The notes: generated by a model from the sequence alone, not told the origin. DNA of 64,000 nucleotides from Lamellibrachia satsuma (GCA_033239005.1 BSQZ01000009.1:2504252-2568251); one strand, 5' to 3'; positions 21,176 to 33,574 are shown, counted from the stretch's first letter. A program made the numbers and translations.

Positions 21176-22760
21176 ACTTCCACTGTTAGGTTTTGTGTGG
21201 GCGTTGGACATTGACCCCGGCCTGCATACCACCAGATCCAATGTTGCATTTGTGCAAATCTAATTGAAACAACACAACAATTATTTGTTGCAGACAAGAT
21301 GGTCTCACTAGCGCATTGATGACCATTAATTCATTAACTATATGTAATCTTTAAACTACGAAAACTAATTGAATAAATTAAAATAAAACTTACAGAAAGT
21401 ACTTCCACTGTTTGGATTTTCAAAGGGGATTGTCTTTAATTGTGATTAAAATATGAAAGCTAATTAAATAAAATCATACCACCAGCTCCAATGTTGCATT
21501 TGTGCAAATCTAATTGAAACAACACAACAATTATTTGTTGCAGACAAGATGGTCTCACTAGCGCATTGATGACCATTAATTCATTAACTATATGTAATCT
21601 TTAAACTAAGAAAACTAATTGAATAAATTCAAATAAAATTTACAGAAAGAACTTCCACTGTTGGGTTTTTCAAGGGGATTTGGTACTTACTGTATCACTT
21701 CAGTTGTTTAACGGCTGCAGACTGCATCCCTTCCGCTGTAGTTTCACAACTACAGACTGCAACCCTGGAGTTGCAATTTGAGACCTACTTACTGCTTTCA
21801 GTTGCAATTTGACAAGTACAGACTGCATCCCTTTAGACTTTTATTGCAATACCTGCAAAGATGTCATCTTAACAGTGGCCTTACCAAGATCACTGCTTCA
21901 TCTGCAGATTTGAATAAACACAAACAAAACTGACATGAGAACTTCCACTGTTAGGTTTTTTGTGAGCGTTGGGCGTTGACCTTGGCCTGCATTCCATCAG
22001 TGCCAATTCTACATAAGACTGCGTCCCTTCAGTTGCAATTAAAATACAATAAAACAAGTATTTGTTGCAGAAAAGATGGTTTCACTAGCACATCGACCAT
22101 TAAATCATTAACTATATGTAACCTTTAAAATATGAAACTAATTGAATAAACATAAATAAACTTGCAAAAAACTTTCACTGTTTGGATTTTCAAATGTGAT
22201 TGTCTTTAATTGTGATTAAAATATGAAAACTAATTAAATAAAATCAATAAAAAGAAAAAAGCTGCCTACTGAATCCCTTCAGCTGTAGTTTAACAGTTAC
22301 ATACTGACTTCGTTCAGCTGTAATTTAATTGCTGCATTCTACGTCCCTTTAGCTGCGTCTCTTCAGCCTTTTTTTAATGCCTACAAGTATGCCATCTTGG
22401 CAATGTTCTTACCAATATCACTGCTTTATCTGAAGATTTGAATAAATTCAAAAAAGGCATACATAACTTCTACTGTTGGGTTTTGTAAAGGGTCCACGAC
22501 CTGCATGCCATTGGTTCCAATGTTGCATCTGTGCAAATCCAATTGAAACAATACAACAATTATTTGTTGTAGACAAGATGGTCTCACTAGAGCATCGACG
22601 ATCATTAAATCATTAACTATATGTAATCTTTAAACTAAGAAAACTAATTGAATAAATTCAAATAAAACTTTCAGAAAGAACTTCCACTGTTGGGTTTTCA
22701 AAGGGGATGTGGTACTTACTGTATCACTTAAGTTGTTTAACATTGTTTAACAGTTGTTTG
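21176..22760. repeat. Composite satellite block 2
   Basis: The same modules as block 1, including two close copies of the stretch from TTGCATTTGTGCAAATCTAA through GCATTGATGACCATTAATTC (about 21242 and 21491). The run from about 21920 to 22320 is nearly identical in order to about 12760-13180, showing a copy or conversion event spanning several hundred bases. Confidence 0.9.
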
Positions 22761-22796
22761 TCATAAACGTAAAATTACATCGTCCATATACGTGTA

Positions 22797-22797
<1 letters not shown>

Positions 22798-22858
<61 letters not shown>
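22798..22858. repeat. (TA)n microsatellite at DIRS recombinase end
   Basis: About 60 bp of perfect alternating AT. Read on the minus strand it continues GRWNSDCYCYN as repeated Ile-Tyr, so it sits on the C-terminal tyrosine segment of the DIRS recombinase. Confidence 0.95.
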
Positions 22859-22859
<1 letters not shown>

Positions 22860-22861
<2 letters not shown>

Positions 22862-23824
22862 AGCAGTAACAATCAGAGTTCCATCTACCCAGTGTTTGTA
22901 TCAAGTGATCAAGTGATCTGGAATGTGTGCAGCTGCTGCTGTGGTAGCTGCACCCTGGAATGAGTGACCGCTATACAAAGATGGATTGTAACTAAGACTG
23001 AAAAGAAATGTCTTTAGTTTCTCTATTAAGAAAGAGCGTGTCAATGGCGCCCCTGTTAAAGGGGTAAACAAAGAGTCGTGTGACTGGGCTACCATATCAT
23101 TCCTTGTCTGCAGCAGGGCCATCATAGGCTGGAAAGGGCAAATGTTCTGCTTTGTTGGAAAATATTTAAGAGTTACCCCATTGCGAAATAGATCTGTCTT
23201 TGATCATTTCAACTGGAGTGTGAAATACCTTTCATGAATATGAAACTGTATGTCACCTATACTCAAATCTGTTAGAGGGTCAAAAGTGTTAGACTGACTT
23301 GTGAATTATCCACATCTTGAAAATCCAAAGAAAGCCAGACAGAATGCTGTCTCTAGAACTAAGTCTTCATATGGGCCTAAGAAACCTGATCTTAGAACAG
23401 TACGCGTTTTACTTAAAATATCTGCTGTAATAGGTAACCTGGGTTTAACTACATTATCCTGCGATTTCTTTACTGCTTTTAGAATGGTTTCCAAATGCAT
23501 GAATGGCTGGCCATTTACAAAACAGCATGGATCCTGAAATCCTGCCTTTATATACGCAAACCTAATGCCTGCTAGATATGTCTTTATGGTAGAATACTTT
23601 AACTGTAAGAAACTAAAACAGTGTGCCACAAAGAAGATAAGAATTTCTTCTGATATAGTCAGGTATGTAGGACTCAGGCTTCCACTTGGATACATATCTG
23701 AAAATCTTCTAAATGCTCTAAAACCTGCTTCATATACTGTCCTGGTAGACTTGTTTATTGACATATCCCATAGCTGGTCAACTACGCTTCCTAATACCAC
23801 ATCACATCCGAGGGCATTGGACAC
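22860..23824 (-). pseudogene. DIRS tyrosine recombinase, broken
   Basis: This enzyme would integrate the circular DNA copy of a DIRS retrotransposon. The frame 23824-23306 carries an N-terminal SAM-like region (DQLWDMSINKSTRTVYEAGF, FRRFSDMYP) and the start of the catalytic domain (TVLRSGFLGPYEDLVLETAF, CLAFFGFSRCG). A break follows, and a second frame 23125-22901 reads LTRSFLIEKLKTF and YSGHSFQGAATTAAA. The last motif should be HSFR, so the conserved catalytic Arg is replaced by Gln, with a residue lost beside it. After PDHLIT a small duplication (TCAAGTGA twice on plus) causes a stop. In another frame QTLGRWNSDCYCYN continues into the TA array. The catalytic Tyr cannot be assigned. It is inactive. 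Confidence 0.85.
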
Positions 23825-25288
23825 TGGCAGGGTTTGAGTGCTGCCCCGGGCACGAGTTGTCTGAATCTGCTGACCTGGAACTGAGATAATGCATCAGCAA
23901 TGTTATTATTAATACCTGGGATGTGTTTAGCAATAATTATAAAGTTCCCAGATGCAGCACACCATGTTAAGCATCTCATTAACCTCATAATGGGTTCGAC
24001 TAGATCTGCCCTTGTTAATGATATGGACAGTAGCATCATTATTACAGTAGAAGAGAATTTTCTTGCCCTTCCACCCTGATCCCCATAGTATAGCTGACAC
24101 TACAATAGTAGACACTATAGCTGATACTACAACGACAGCTCCAAAAATAGACAGCTGCTCATTATCTTTGAGCATCAACTCTGGAGGCCGTCTACCCTGA
24201 AACCACCTGTTCCTAAAGAAACCACCATATCCAACAGTGGCAGCAGCATCTGTGATTCTGTATACAGTGTAAAGTCAACTGCTTTAATCACTTCTTGACC
24301 TAGAAAGAGGGCCACCCCATTCCACTCAGTGAGACATCTATGCCACATTTCTGTATCTAGTAGACATTCTTTGTTGAGTCTCACATAGTGATGTAATTGT
24401 TTCACAGAGACTGCCAAAGATAAGAGATAAGCTACAAAGCTTCGACCCTGTGGAATTACCCTGGAAGCAAAATTGAGGTGACCCAATAAGCTCAACAGCT
24501 CCCTCTTTGAAATATTGTTCTTATTTTTGAACATATCCAGTATAGTGATTATCCTGCTAAGTTTATCATCAGGCAACCGGGCTTCCATTCTTTCAGTGTC
24601 ACGGATTTCCCCTAAATACTGCAATTGTACAGAAGGTCCCACGGTCTTATGCAGGGCTGTTAGGACACGTAGCTTGTTAAATACCAAGGTAAGCAGAGCC
24701 ATTGTTCTCTCTGCTATGGCATTGGGTAGATCTATAGTTAGAAAGTTGTCTAACAAATGTAATATAAACTTAATTCCATAGTTATGCTGTGCTATCCAAC
24801 AAATCGCTTGTGAAAACCAGTCAAACATTTTTGGACTGGAACGGCTGCCAAAAACTTGCCTAGTATAGAAAAAATATTCTCCATTCCACTTGACTCCATA
24901 TAGATGCCACAGTGATGGATGGATCGGAATCTGCTTAAACGCATCTACTATGTCAGTCTTGCATAACCAAGATCCCTGACCCCTATCTAGGATCCCCTGT
25001 ATAGCATCATCTAATTTAACATAGGACAGAGTATTCCTCTTTGTTGATCAGCTCATTTAAACTAGTCTGTTTGTCACTGTTATGTGGGGCAGATAAATCA
25101 ACAATCAGACACATCTTCCCGGAATAGATGCCCTCAGCTAAACCCAGGGGACTTACTTTGTACAGTGAAATGACAAAGTTATTTGGACATTCCAAACTGG
25201 CCACTGGTGGCTCACTAATCCCAGTAAAGAAGCCCTCCCTTAAACCTATGATCAAATTTGTCACAAAGGCCTTATCTGGATGCCCCAC
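23791..25288 (-). pseudogene. DIRS reverse transcriptase and RNase H, broken
   Basis: The RT begins with FVTNLIIGLREGFFTGISEP and GLAEGIYSGKMCLIVDLSAP (25288-25016). A shift follows, and the next frame reads VKLDDAIQGILDRG, LCKTDIVDAFKQIPIHPSLW (the Asp of motif A) and FFYTRQVFGSRSSPKMFDWF. From 24828 the frame continues IAQHNYGIKFILHLLDNFLT (catalytic YXDD-like box here LLDN), then LGEIRDTERMEARLP, ISKRELLSLLGHLNFASRVI and PQGRSFVAYLL. RNase H remnants follow: ILFYCNNDATVHIINKGRSS (24178-23927) and FIIIAKHIPGINNNIADALS plus QFQVSRFRQL (24039-23791). A local duplication (VVVSAIVSTIVVSAILWG) is inserted before the RNase H. The LLDD-to-LLDN change and the frameshifts abolish activity. Confidence 0.88.
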
Positions 25289-25418
25289 TAGTTCCCCTCC
25301 AGTCAGTCTATGTCATTAGGTGTGGCAGTCACTGTCTGGCTGCCAAGTGTGTTGTCGCTTTTTTTGCTATTAGTGTAGGAGTCACAGTCTGTCCGTCAGT
25401 TGTTTTTGTTTCTTCTAG

Positions 25419-27039
25419 TCACTGTGTCAATCTAGTGGTGTTGTGGGGTGTCTTAGTTCGATGTCTATCGGACATGTTCCTACCATCTGGCCTGGTTGGG
25501 CAGGATGCACTGTCACGTGGTGCCCTGCAAACCAGGCACGAGTGCACAAACCTACAATTCTGCCTCGAGCAGTCGCGCTCAGAATTGTAGTTATTGCAAA
25601 CTTCTCTCTGGCCTACGCTAACCCTGGGTCTGCCCTGCAAGTCTGTTTGCCTGCCAGTGACTGCCAGTGGCATTACCTCGGGGGAATTGTGTGTTTTAGG
25701 GTTGACAAGAAGGGGACAGAAACTGCTCAAGTGAGCTACACTGCCACACAGCGAACACACATTTGCTTTCTGTCCGACAAACAGCGAACAAAACAGACCA
25801 TTGTCTTGGACCCCCCAGTCTACTTTAACGTTCTGCTGCTGGATAAGCGCGGCTGCTCAGGCAGAAAATGTTCGGTGGTATTCATAGAAAGCGGTGTCAT
25901 CAATCAGCTAAGCAACGCCTACCACAATGGCCTCATAAGCATCTACCTCCTTACGATGGTCCCAAACTTCACACATAATGTTACGATATTTGTTAAACGC
26001 ACAATGAATTCAGGCAGGGTAAGATTGCTGTTAAGGTGAGAGTCAGAGGATATTGGGCGAAGAAGGTGTTCAAAGCCGTCTATTCCAGCGTAACAGCTGT
26101 ACTCGCCAAGATCAAAGTGAGGGATCAAAAGTGATGCCAGATTAACGTCTTTACCCTCAAGGATGGCCGATCTCAGGGCAGGTGACACAGTCTCAACGTC
26201 AGGTAGATTTTCGGACGGAATCCCTGATGTCGAACATGGCCATCTGTATAAGTCGGCGAACACTGGTTCAGATCGTAAGGACTTCTCCATAGCACGTTCG
26301 ATAGATGTCATCGCAGTAGTCAGGGTGTACGTGCCATTTCCTCAACTCGAGGTGGCACCGACATGCCCATTGTAGCCGGCGTGTCTGCATCGGTTCGTAC
26401 AGCCAACGTCAACTGAGACATTATACTTGCCCGCACGGATCCTGGTCCATCGGAGGGGTGTCGTGCGGTGATAATCTCCCGCATCTGTGTTGTCATCGCC
26501 GTCACGGAACTTTGTAGTGCTCACACAACGTCGGCCAGTGGCTCCACACTACTGATGGAGGTGATACTCGGCTGGGGCAAATCACATTCCGTCGGTGTTG
26601 CATTGTTCGGAATCGCTTGAGTCAGAATCTGACTCCCACCCGAGAGAAAAACGTTAGCGCCAGTAGGTTGCTGCCGCTGTCGTGCTCTGGTAGCGATCCC
26701 ATTGAGATCTGCTGCAACGCTCCATCGGGTTACCGGAGGTGACAGCGGTGGCCTCGCGCGGACAGCGCTGGCACTAACGTCAGGCGTAGGTTGCTTGTAA
26801 GTGGTCTCGCCCCCCTCGTTGGTGTTGTGAAAGTTATCCTTGTAAATTCGCAAAAGCTGTGCCTTCTTGATGCCAGTAGGCAATTTTATGCCACGTTCCT
26901 CGATGCGCTTACGGAGTGAAGCTGTTGACCAGTTGGCAGGGAGTCCAACATCCCAGCGCCGATGTTCACCAGCTGGACTCGTTTCTGGGTCCATAGGCGT
27001 AGTCGATGTCGATATTGTGATGTTTACGAAGAAGTCCAC
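25419..27039 (-). pseudogene. DIRS ORF1 (Gag-like), broken into three frames
   Basis: Reading from 27039 gives MDFFVNITIS, then GLPANWSTASLRKRIEERGI and TGIKKAQLLRIYKDN, a SAP-like helix pair, followed by a low-complexity Pro/Thr region. The second frame (26311-25943) holds FADLYRWPCSTSGIPSENLP, DGFEHLLRPISSDSHLNSNL and FGTIVRR, probably the capsid-like region. The third (25760-25419) has MCSLCGSVAHLSSFCPLL and then VCNNYNSERDCSRQNCRFVH, a Cys/His-rich CCCH-like nucleic-acid-binding segment near the Gag C-terminus. Order and spacing relative to the downstream RT are as expected for DIRS. Frameshifts separate the pieces. Confidence 0.8.
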
Positions 27040-27059
27040 AGAAACCGGAGCTGCCGGGG

Positions 27060-27480
27060 GCGAGTGAATAGATGCTCGACGACGGCGATCTGTTCGTAGA
27101 TATCGTCATTCCGCTGCGCTTTGTATCAGTCGTCCTTACGGCATTTTTGAGTACGTAAATATGAATTATGAGCAATGAATAAAAATTACATGTTTCCTTG
27201 TCCGTGCTACGAGACAAAGATGGCCCAAGGAAGGGATGTTGCCAGATCCTACTGCTGGGACAATGCTTCTAATTGGTCAGACACCCCCTGCAGTGAAGGA
27301 ATATAAGGGGTGCTGCCAGTTCCCACACCAGGGTTAATGCTTGTAATTGGTCAGAGGCCCCCTGCGGTGAGGGGATGAACCTTTTAATTGGTCAACTTTC
27401 ATTCCCCCAGGCCCTTGGTAGGGATGGTCCCTGGCCTCTGGTAGGCTCCCAAGATGTATTGATCAGTTGTTCTGCCATAA
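27060..27480. other. Upstream flank of DIRS element, candidate terminal repeat
   Basis: GC-richer than its surroundings. It holds three related phrases, GCTTCTAATTGGTCAGACAC, GCTTGTAATTGGTCAGAGGC and CTTTTAATTGGTCAAC, each next to a CCCCC-containing patch and each with an inverted CCAAT box (ATTGG). This could be the DIRS promoter or terminal repeat. A matching repeat at the other end was not identified, because satellite starts there. Confidence 0.45.
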
Positions 27481-27504
27481 ACCACGCACAATGATAACAC
27501 TGTG

Positions 27505-27740
27505 CTTCAAGCTACAGACTGCATCCCATCAGCTGTAGTTTAACAGCTACAGACTGCATCCCATCAGCTGTAGTTTAACAACTACAGACTGCATCCCATC
27601 AGCTGTAGTTTAACAACTACAGACTGCATCCCATCAGCTGTAGTTTAACAACTACAGACTGCATCCCATCAGCTGTAGTTTAACAACTACAGACTGCATC
27701 CCATCAGCTGTAGTTTAACAACTACAGACTGCAACCCTGG
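27505..27740. repeat. 35-bp tandem array, about six to seven copies
   Basis: Unit TTTAACAACTACAGACTGCA plus TCCCATCAGCTGTAG, highly uniform. It starts sharply after GCTTCAAG at about 27510 and opens composite satellite block 3. Confidence 0.95.
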
Positions 27741-30700
27741 AGTTGCAATTTGAGACCTACTAACTGCAGCCTTTCAGTTGCAATTAGACAAGTACAGACT
27801 GCATCCCTTTAGACTTTTATTGTAATACCTGCAAAGATGTCATCTTAACAATGCCCTTACCAAGATCACTGCTTCATCTGCAGATTTGAATAAACACAAA
27901 CAAAACTGACATAAGTACTTCCACTGTTGGGTTTTTTGTGAGCGTTGGGCGTTGACCATGGCCTTCCATACCACCAGCTCCAATTCTACATACAACTACA
28001 TCTCTTCAATTGCAATTAAAATACAATAAAACAAGTATTTGTTGTAGAAAAGATGGTTTCACTAGCGCATCGACCATTAAATCATTAACTATATGTAATC
28101 TTTAAAATATGAAACTAATTGAATAAACATAAATAAACTTACAAAAAACTTCCACTGTTTGGATTTTCAAAGGGGATTGTCTTTAATTGTGATTAAAATA
28201 TGAAAACTAATTAAATAAAATCAATAAAAAGAATAAAGCTACCTACTGAATCCCTTCAGCTGTAGTTTAACAGTTACATACTGACTTCGTTCAGCTGTAA
28301 TTTAACAGCTATATACTACATCCCTTTAGCTGCATCTCTTCAGCCTTTTTTATTGCCTACAAATATGCCATCTTGGTGATGTTCTTACCAAAATCACTGC
28401 TTTATCTGCAGATTTGAATAAATTCAAAAAAGGCATACAGAACTTCTACTGTTGGGTTTTGTAAAGGGTCCACTACCTGCATGCCATCGGTTCCAATGTT
28501 GCATCAGTGCAAATCTAATTGAAACAATACAACAATTATTTGTTGCAGACAAGATGGTCTCACTAGCGCATTGATGACCATTAATTCATTAACTATATGT
28601 AATCTTTAAACTAAGAAAACTAATTGAATAATTTAACAGCTACATACTACATCCCTTTAGCTGCATCTCTTCAGCCTTTTTTATTGCCTACAAATATGCC
28701 ATCTTGGTGATGTTCTTACCAAAATCACTGCTTTTTCTACAGATTTGAATAAATTCAAAAAAGGCATACATAATTTCTACTGTTGGGTTTTGTAAAGGGG
28801 TCACGGCCTGCATGCCATCGGCTCCAATTTTGCATTGGTGCAGTTCTAATTGAAACAAAACAACAATTATTTGTTGCAGACAAGATGGTCTCACTAGCGC
28901 ATTGATGACCATTAATTCATTAACTATATGTAATCTTTAAACTAAGAAAACTAATTGAATAATTTAACAGCTACATACTACATCCCTTTAGCTGCATCTC
29001 TTCAGCCTTTTTTTAATGCCTAAAATATGCCATATTGTCGATGTTCTTACCAAGATCACTGCTTTATCTGCAGATTTGAATAAATTCAAATAAGTCATAC
29101 ATAACTTCTACTGTTGGGTTTTGTAAAGGGGTCACGGCCTGCATGTCATCAGCTCCAATTTTGCATTGGTGCAGTTCTAATTGAAACAAAACAACAATTA
29201 TTTGTTGCAGACAAGATGGTCTCACTAGCGCATTGATAACCATTAATTCATTAACTATATATAATCTTTAAACTAAGAAAACTAATTGAATAATTTAACA
29301 GCTACATACTACATCCCTTTAGCTGCATCTCTTCAGCCTTTTTTTAATGCCTAAAATATGCCATATTGTCGATGTTCTTACCAAGATCACTGCTTTATCT
29401 GCAGATTTGAATAAATTCAAATAAGTCATACATAACTTCTACTGTTGGGTTTTGTAAAGGGGTCACGGCCTGCATGTCATCAGCTCCAATTTTGCATTGG
29501 TGCAGTTCTAATTGAAACAAAACAACAATTATTTGTTGCAGACAAGATGGTCTCACTAGCGCATTGATAACCATTAATTCATTAACTATATATAATCTTT
29601 AAACTAAGAAAACTAATTGAATAATTTAACAGCTACATACTACATCCCTTTAGCTGCATCTCTTCAGCCTTTTTTATTGCCTACAAATATGCCATCTTGG
29701 TGATGTTCTTACCAAAATCACTGCTTTTTCTACAGATTTGAATAAATTCAAAAAAGGCATACATAACTTCTACTGTTGGGTTTTGTAAAGGGGTCACGGC
29801 CTGCATGTCATCGGCTCCAATTTTGCATTGGTGCAGTTCTAATTGAAACAAAACAACAATTATTTGTTGCAGACAAGATGGTCTCACTAGCGCATTGAAG
29901 ACCATTAATTCATTAACTATATGTAATCTTTAAACTAAGAAAACTAATTGAATTAATTCAAATAAAACTTACAGAAAGAACTTCCACTGTTGGGTTTTCA
30001 AACGGGATTTTATTGCCTACAAATATGCCATCTTGGTGATGTTCTTACCAAAATCACTGCTTTTTCTACAGATTTGAATAAATTAAAAAAAGGCATACAT
30101 AACTTCTACTGTTGGGTTTTGTAAAGGGGCCACGGCCTGCATGTCATCAGCTCCAATTTTGCATTGGTGCAGTTCTAATTGAAACAAAACAATAATTATT
30201 TGTTGCAGACAAGATGGTCTCACTAGCGCATTGATGACCATTAATTCATTAACTATATGTAATCTTTAAACTAAGAAAACTAATTGAATTAATTCAAATA
30301 AAACTTACAGAAAGAACATCTACTGTTGGGTTTTCAAACGGGATTTGGTACTTACTGCATCACTTAAGTTGTTTAACAGCTGCAGACTGCATCCCATCAG
30401 CTGTAATTTAAAAACTACAGACTGCAACCCTTGAGTTGCAATTTGAGACCTACTTACTGCAGCCTTTCAGTTGCAATTTGACAAGTACAAACTGCATCCA
30501 TTTAGACTTTTATTGCAATACCTGTAAAAAATATCATCTTAACAATGCCGTTACCAAGATCACTGCTTCATCTGCAGATTTGAATAAACATAAACAAAAC
30601 TGACATAAGAACTTCCACAGTTAGGTTTTTTGTGAGCGTTGGGCGTTGACCATCCCTTCAGCTGTAGTTTAACAGTTACATACTGACTTTGTTCAGCTGT

Positions 30701-32850
30701 AATATAACAGCTATATACTACATCCCTTTAGCTGCATCTCTTCAGCCTTTTTTATTGCCTACAAATATGCCATCTTGGTGATGTTCTTACCAAAATCACT
30801 GCTTTTTCTACAGATTTGAAAAAAATTAAAATAAGGCATACATAACTTCTACTGTTGGGTTTTGTAAAGGGTCCACTACCTGCATGCCATCGGTTCCAAT
30901 GTTGCATCTGTGCAAATCTAATTGAAACAATACAACAATTATTTGTTGCAGACAAGATGGTCTCACTAGCGCATTGATGACCATTAATTCATTAACTATA
31001 TGTAATCTTTAAACTAAGAAAACTAATTGAATAATTTAACAGCTACATACTACATCCCTTTAGCTGCATGTCTTCAGCCTTTTTTTAATGCCTAAAATAT
31101 GCCATATTGTCGATGTTCTTACCAAGATCACTGCTTTATCTGCAGATTTGAATAAATTCAAATAAGTCATACATAACTTCTACTGTTGGGTTTTGTAAAG
31201 GGGCCACCGCCTGCATGCCATTGGCTTCAATGTTGCATTTGTGCAAATCTAATTGAATCAATACAATAATTATTTGTTGCAGACAAGGTGGTCTCACTAG
31301 CGCATCGATGACCATTAAATCATTAACTGTATGTAATCTTTAAACTAAGAAAACTAATTGAATAAATTCAAATAAAACACAGAAAGAACTTCCACTGTTG
31401 GGTTTTCAAAGGGGATTTGGTACTTACTGCATCACTTAAGTTGTTTAACAGCTACAGACTGCATCCCATCAGCTGTAGTTTAACAACTACAGACTGCAAC
31501 CCTTGAGTTGCAATTTGAGACCTACTTACTGCTGCCTTTCAGTTGCAAATTGACAAGTACAGACTGCATCCCTTTAGACTTTTATTGCAATACCTGCAAA
31601 GATGTCATCTTAACAGTGGCCTTACCAAGATCCCTGCTTCTTCTGCAGATTTGATTAAACACAAACAAAACTGACATAAGAACTTCCACTGTTGGGTTTT
31701 GTGTGGGCCTTGACAACGGACTGCGTGCTATCAGCTCCAATTTTACATACGACTGTATCTCTTCAGTTGCAATTAAAATACAATAAAACAATATTAAACA
31801 TAATTATCTCTCACTTTCAGCTGTAGTTAAACAATTACAGACTGTATCCATTCAGCTGTAGTTTAGCAGCTACAGACTGCATCCCTTCAGTTACAATTTG
31901 AGAACTGCATCTGCAACAGTTCAGCCTCTTATTGCAATACCTGCAAATATAACATCTTAGCAATGCCCTTAACACTGCTTCATCTGCAAAATTGAATAAA
32001 TAAAAAACTGACATAAGAATTACTGCTTGGTATGCAGGCTGTGGCCTACGCCCCTTTGCAAAAAAAAGACGCAACAAAAGAAATATTTGTTGCGGAATAG
32101 ATGGTCTCACTAGTGCACCAACCATGCAGTGACACAAAAACTTCTGCTGTTGCGTTTTGTAAAAGGTCGTTGGCCACTGCCTGCATACAATTAGCTCCAT
32201 TTTGACATGTGACTACATGTCTTCAGTTGCAATTAAAAGACACTAAGACAAGAATTTGCTGCAAACAAGATGGGTTCGTTCGGCAATGTTTTTACCAAGA
32301 TCACTGCTTTATATGCAGATTTGAATAAATTCAAATAAAGCATACATAACTTGTACTGTTGGGTTTTGAAAAAGGTCCACGGCCTGCATGCCATTAGCTC
32401 CAATGTTGCATCTCTGTAGTTCTAATTGAAACAAAAAAACAATTATTTGTTGCAGACAAGATGTTCTCACTAGCGCATTAACGACCATTAAATCATTAAC
32501 TTAATAATTAATCTTTAAAATATGAAAACTAATTGAATAAACTGAAATAACACTTACAGAAGATCTTCCACAGATGGTGTTTTCAAAGAGGATTGGGTAA
32601 TTACTACATCATTGAAGTTGTTTGACAACAATAGACTGCGCCCCTTGAACTGTAATTTAACAGCTACAGACTGCATCCCTTTTGATATAGTTTAACAGCT
32701 ACCAACTGCACCCCTTCAACTGTAGTTCAACAGCTACATACTGCAACCCTTCAGTTGCAGTTTTACAGGTACTTACTGCATCCTTTCAGCTGCAACTTGA
32801 CAACTACAGACTGCATCCTTTTATGTGCAATTTGGCAACTACAACAAGTG
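27741..32850. repeat. Composite satellite block 3
   Basis: The same modules as blocks 1 and 2. From about 31800 the units are more diverged and the module order is looser. Spurious minus-strand frames of 67-121 residues (for example near 28688, 29681, 30752 and 31835) recur because module d-c-b lacks stops in one frame. Confidence 0.9.
28300..29954. repeat. 331-bp higher-order tandem repeat, five units
   Basis: The landmark ATTTAACAGCTA(C/T)ATACTA recurs at 28300, 28631, 28962, 29293 and 29624, an exact 331-bp spacing. Units three and four (28962-29623) are almost identical; the outer units vary slightly. A further pair with 332-bp spacing occurs at 30702 and 31034. Confidence 0.93.
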
Positions 32851-32863
32851 CAATTGATCACCT

Positions 32864-32930
32864 GTGTATTCCTATATGTATTCCTATATGTATTCCTATA
32901 TGTATTCCTATATGTATTCCTCTATGTATG
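32864..32930. repeat. 12-bp minisatellite
   Basis: About five copies of TGTATTCCTATA at the right edge of satellite block 3. Confidence 0.9.
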
Positions 32931-32984
32931 CATACTTTTAGGCCATTATTATTCATGTTTCTCCTGATGATGTTATAATGTCAC

Positions 32985-33420
32985 CAGACTGGAGGTAGCG
33001 GGGACACTCCTCGTTCTTTTAGATCACCTTGAATTCATTGGTGCCACTGATGAATTCAACTATCTGTCCATTATACAAAGAATAGTGATTGTTCTGATTA
33101 GTACAATGTAGATCAGTCAGAAGATTCTGTCTCAGACAGTATATTTAGATGTGCCTTAAGCCCACTCGCTGCCAATTCCTTGGCTACACAGCCTAGATCA
33201 TTTGTTCCTTTTCGATCAAAGCAACATTTGGAGCTTTAGCACGCACATCTCCAAACTCACCGAATAAACCATCCAACATAAGTCGCCCCTTATCAAAGAA
33301 GACAACCATTTCAGACCTATTTGAGAGACGTGGTTGGGACGTTAATGACCGCACTTTACCTCATTCTCGTAAAAAAAATTCCATCCCATTTTGGCCAAAT
33401 CCACTTGACCCAAGGTCAGA
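32985..33420 (-). other. Possible decayed coding fragment, unidentified
   Basis: A minus-strand frame at about 33210-33340 reads LSNRSEMVVFFDKGRLMLDG then LFGEFGDVRAKAPNVALIEK, protein-like in composition. A neighbouring frame continues NDLGCVAKELAASGLKAHLN and LSETES. I could not assign a family. No start or end was found. Confidence 0.35.
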
Positions 33421-33574
33421 GTGAGCTCCACAATTATCACTCACACAGGCCACTTGACCACTGCATTAATCCTAGGTGAATTTTTTGGTGAATTCATATA
33501 ATATTTTACAAACTTTGTGAAATCAATCACGTGGTCCTAATATGCAATTGACTAGTTGTGTGTCATATTGCCCC

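Noticed and set aside
15793..27740. A common mechanism setting 35-bp and 61-bp unit lengths
   Set aside because: Two unrelated 35-bp units and two unrelated 61-bp units occur, but with so many arrays in the window the coincidence is not strong.
28688..31791. Repeated 67-74-residue minus-strand proteins (ALVRPSCLQQIIVV type)
   Set aside because: They are translations of satellite module d-c-b; copies have stops at varied places and no conserved domain or start context.
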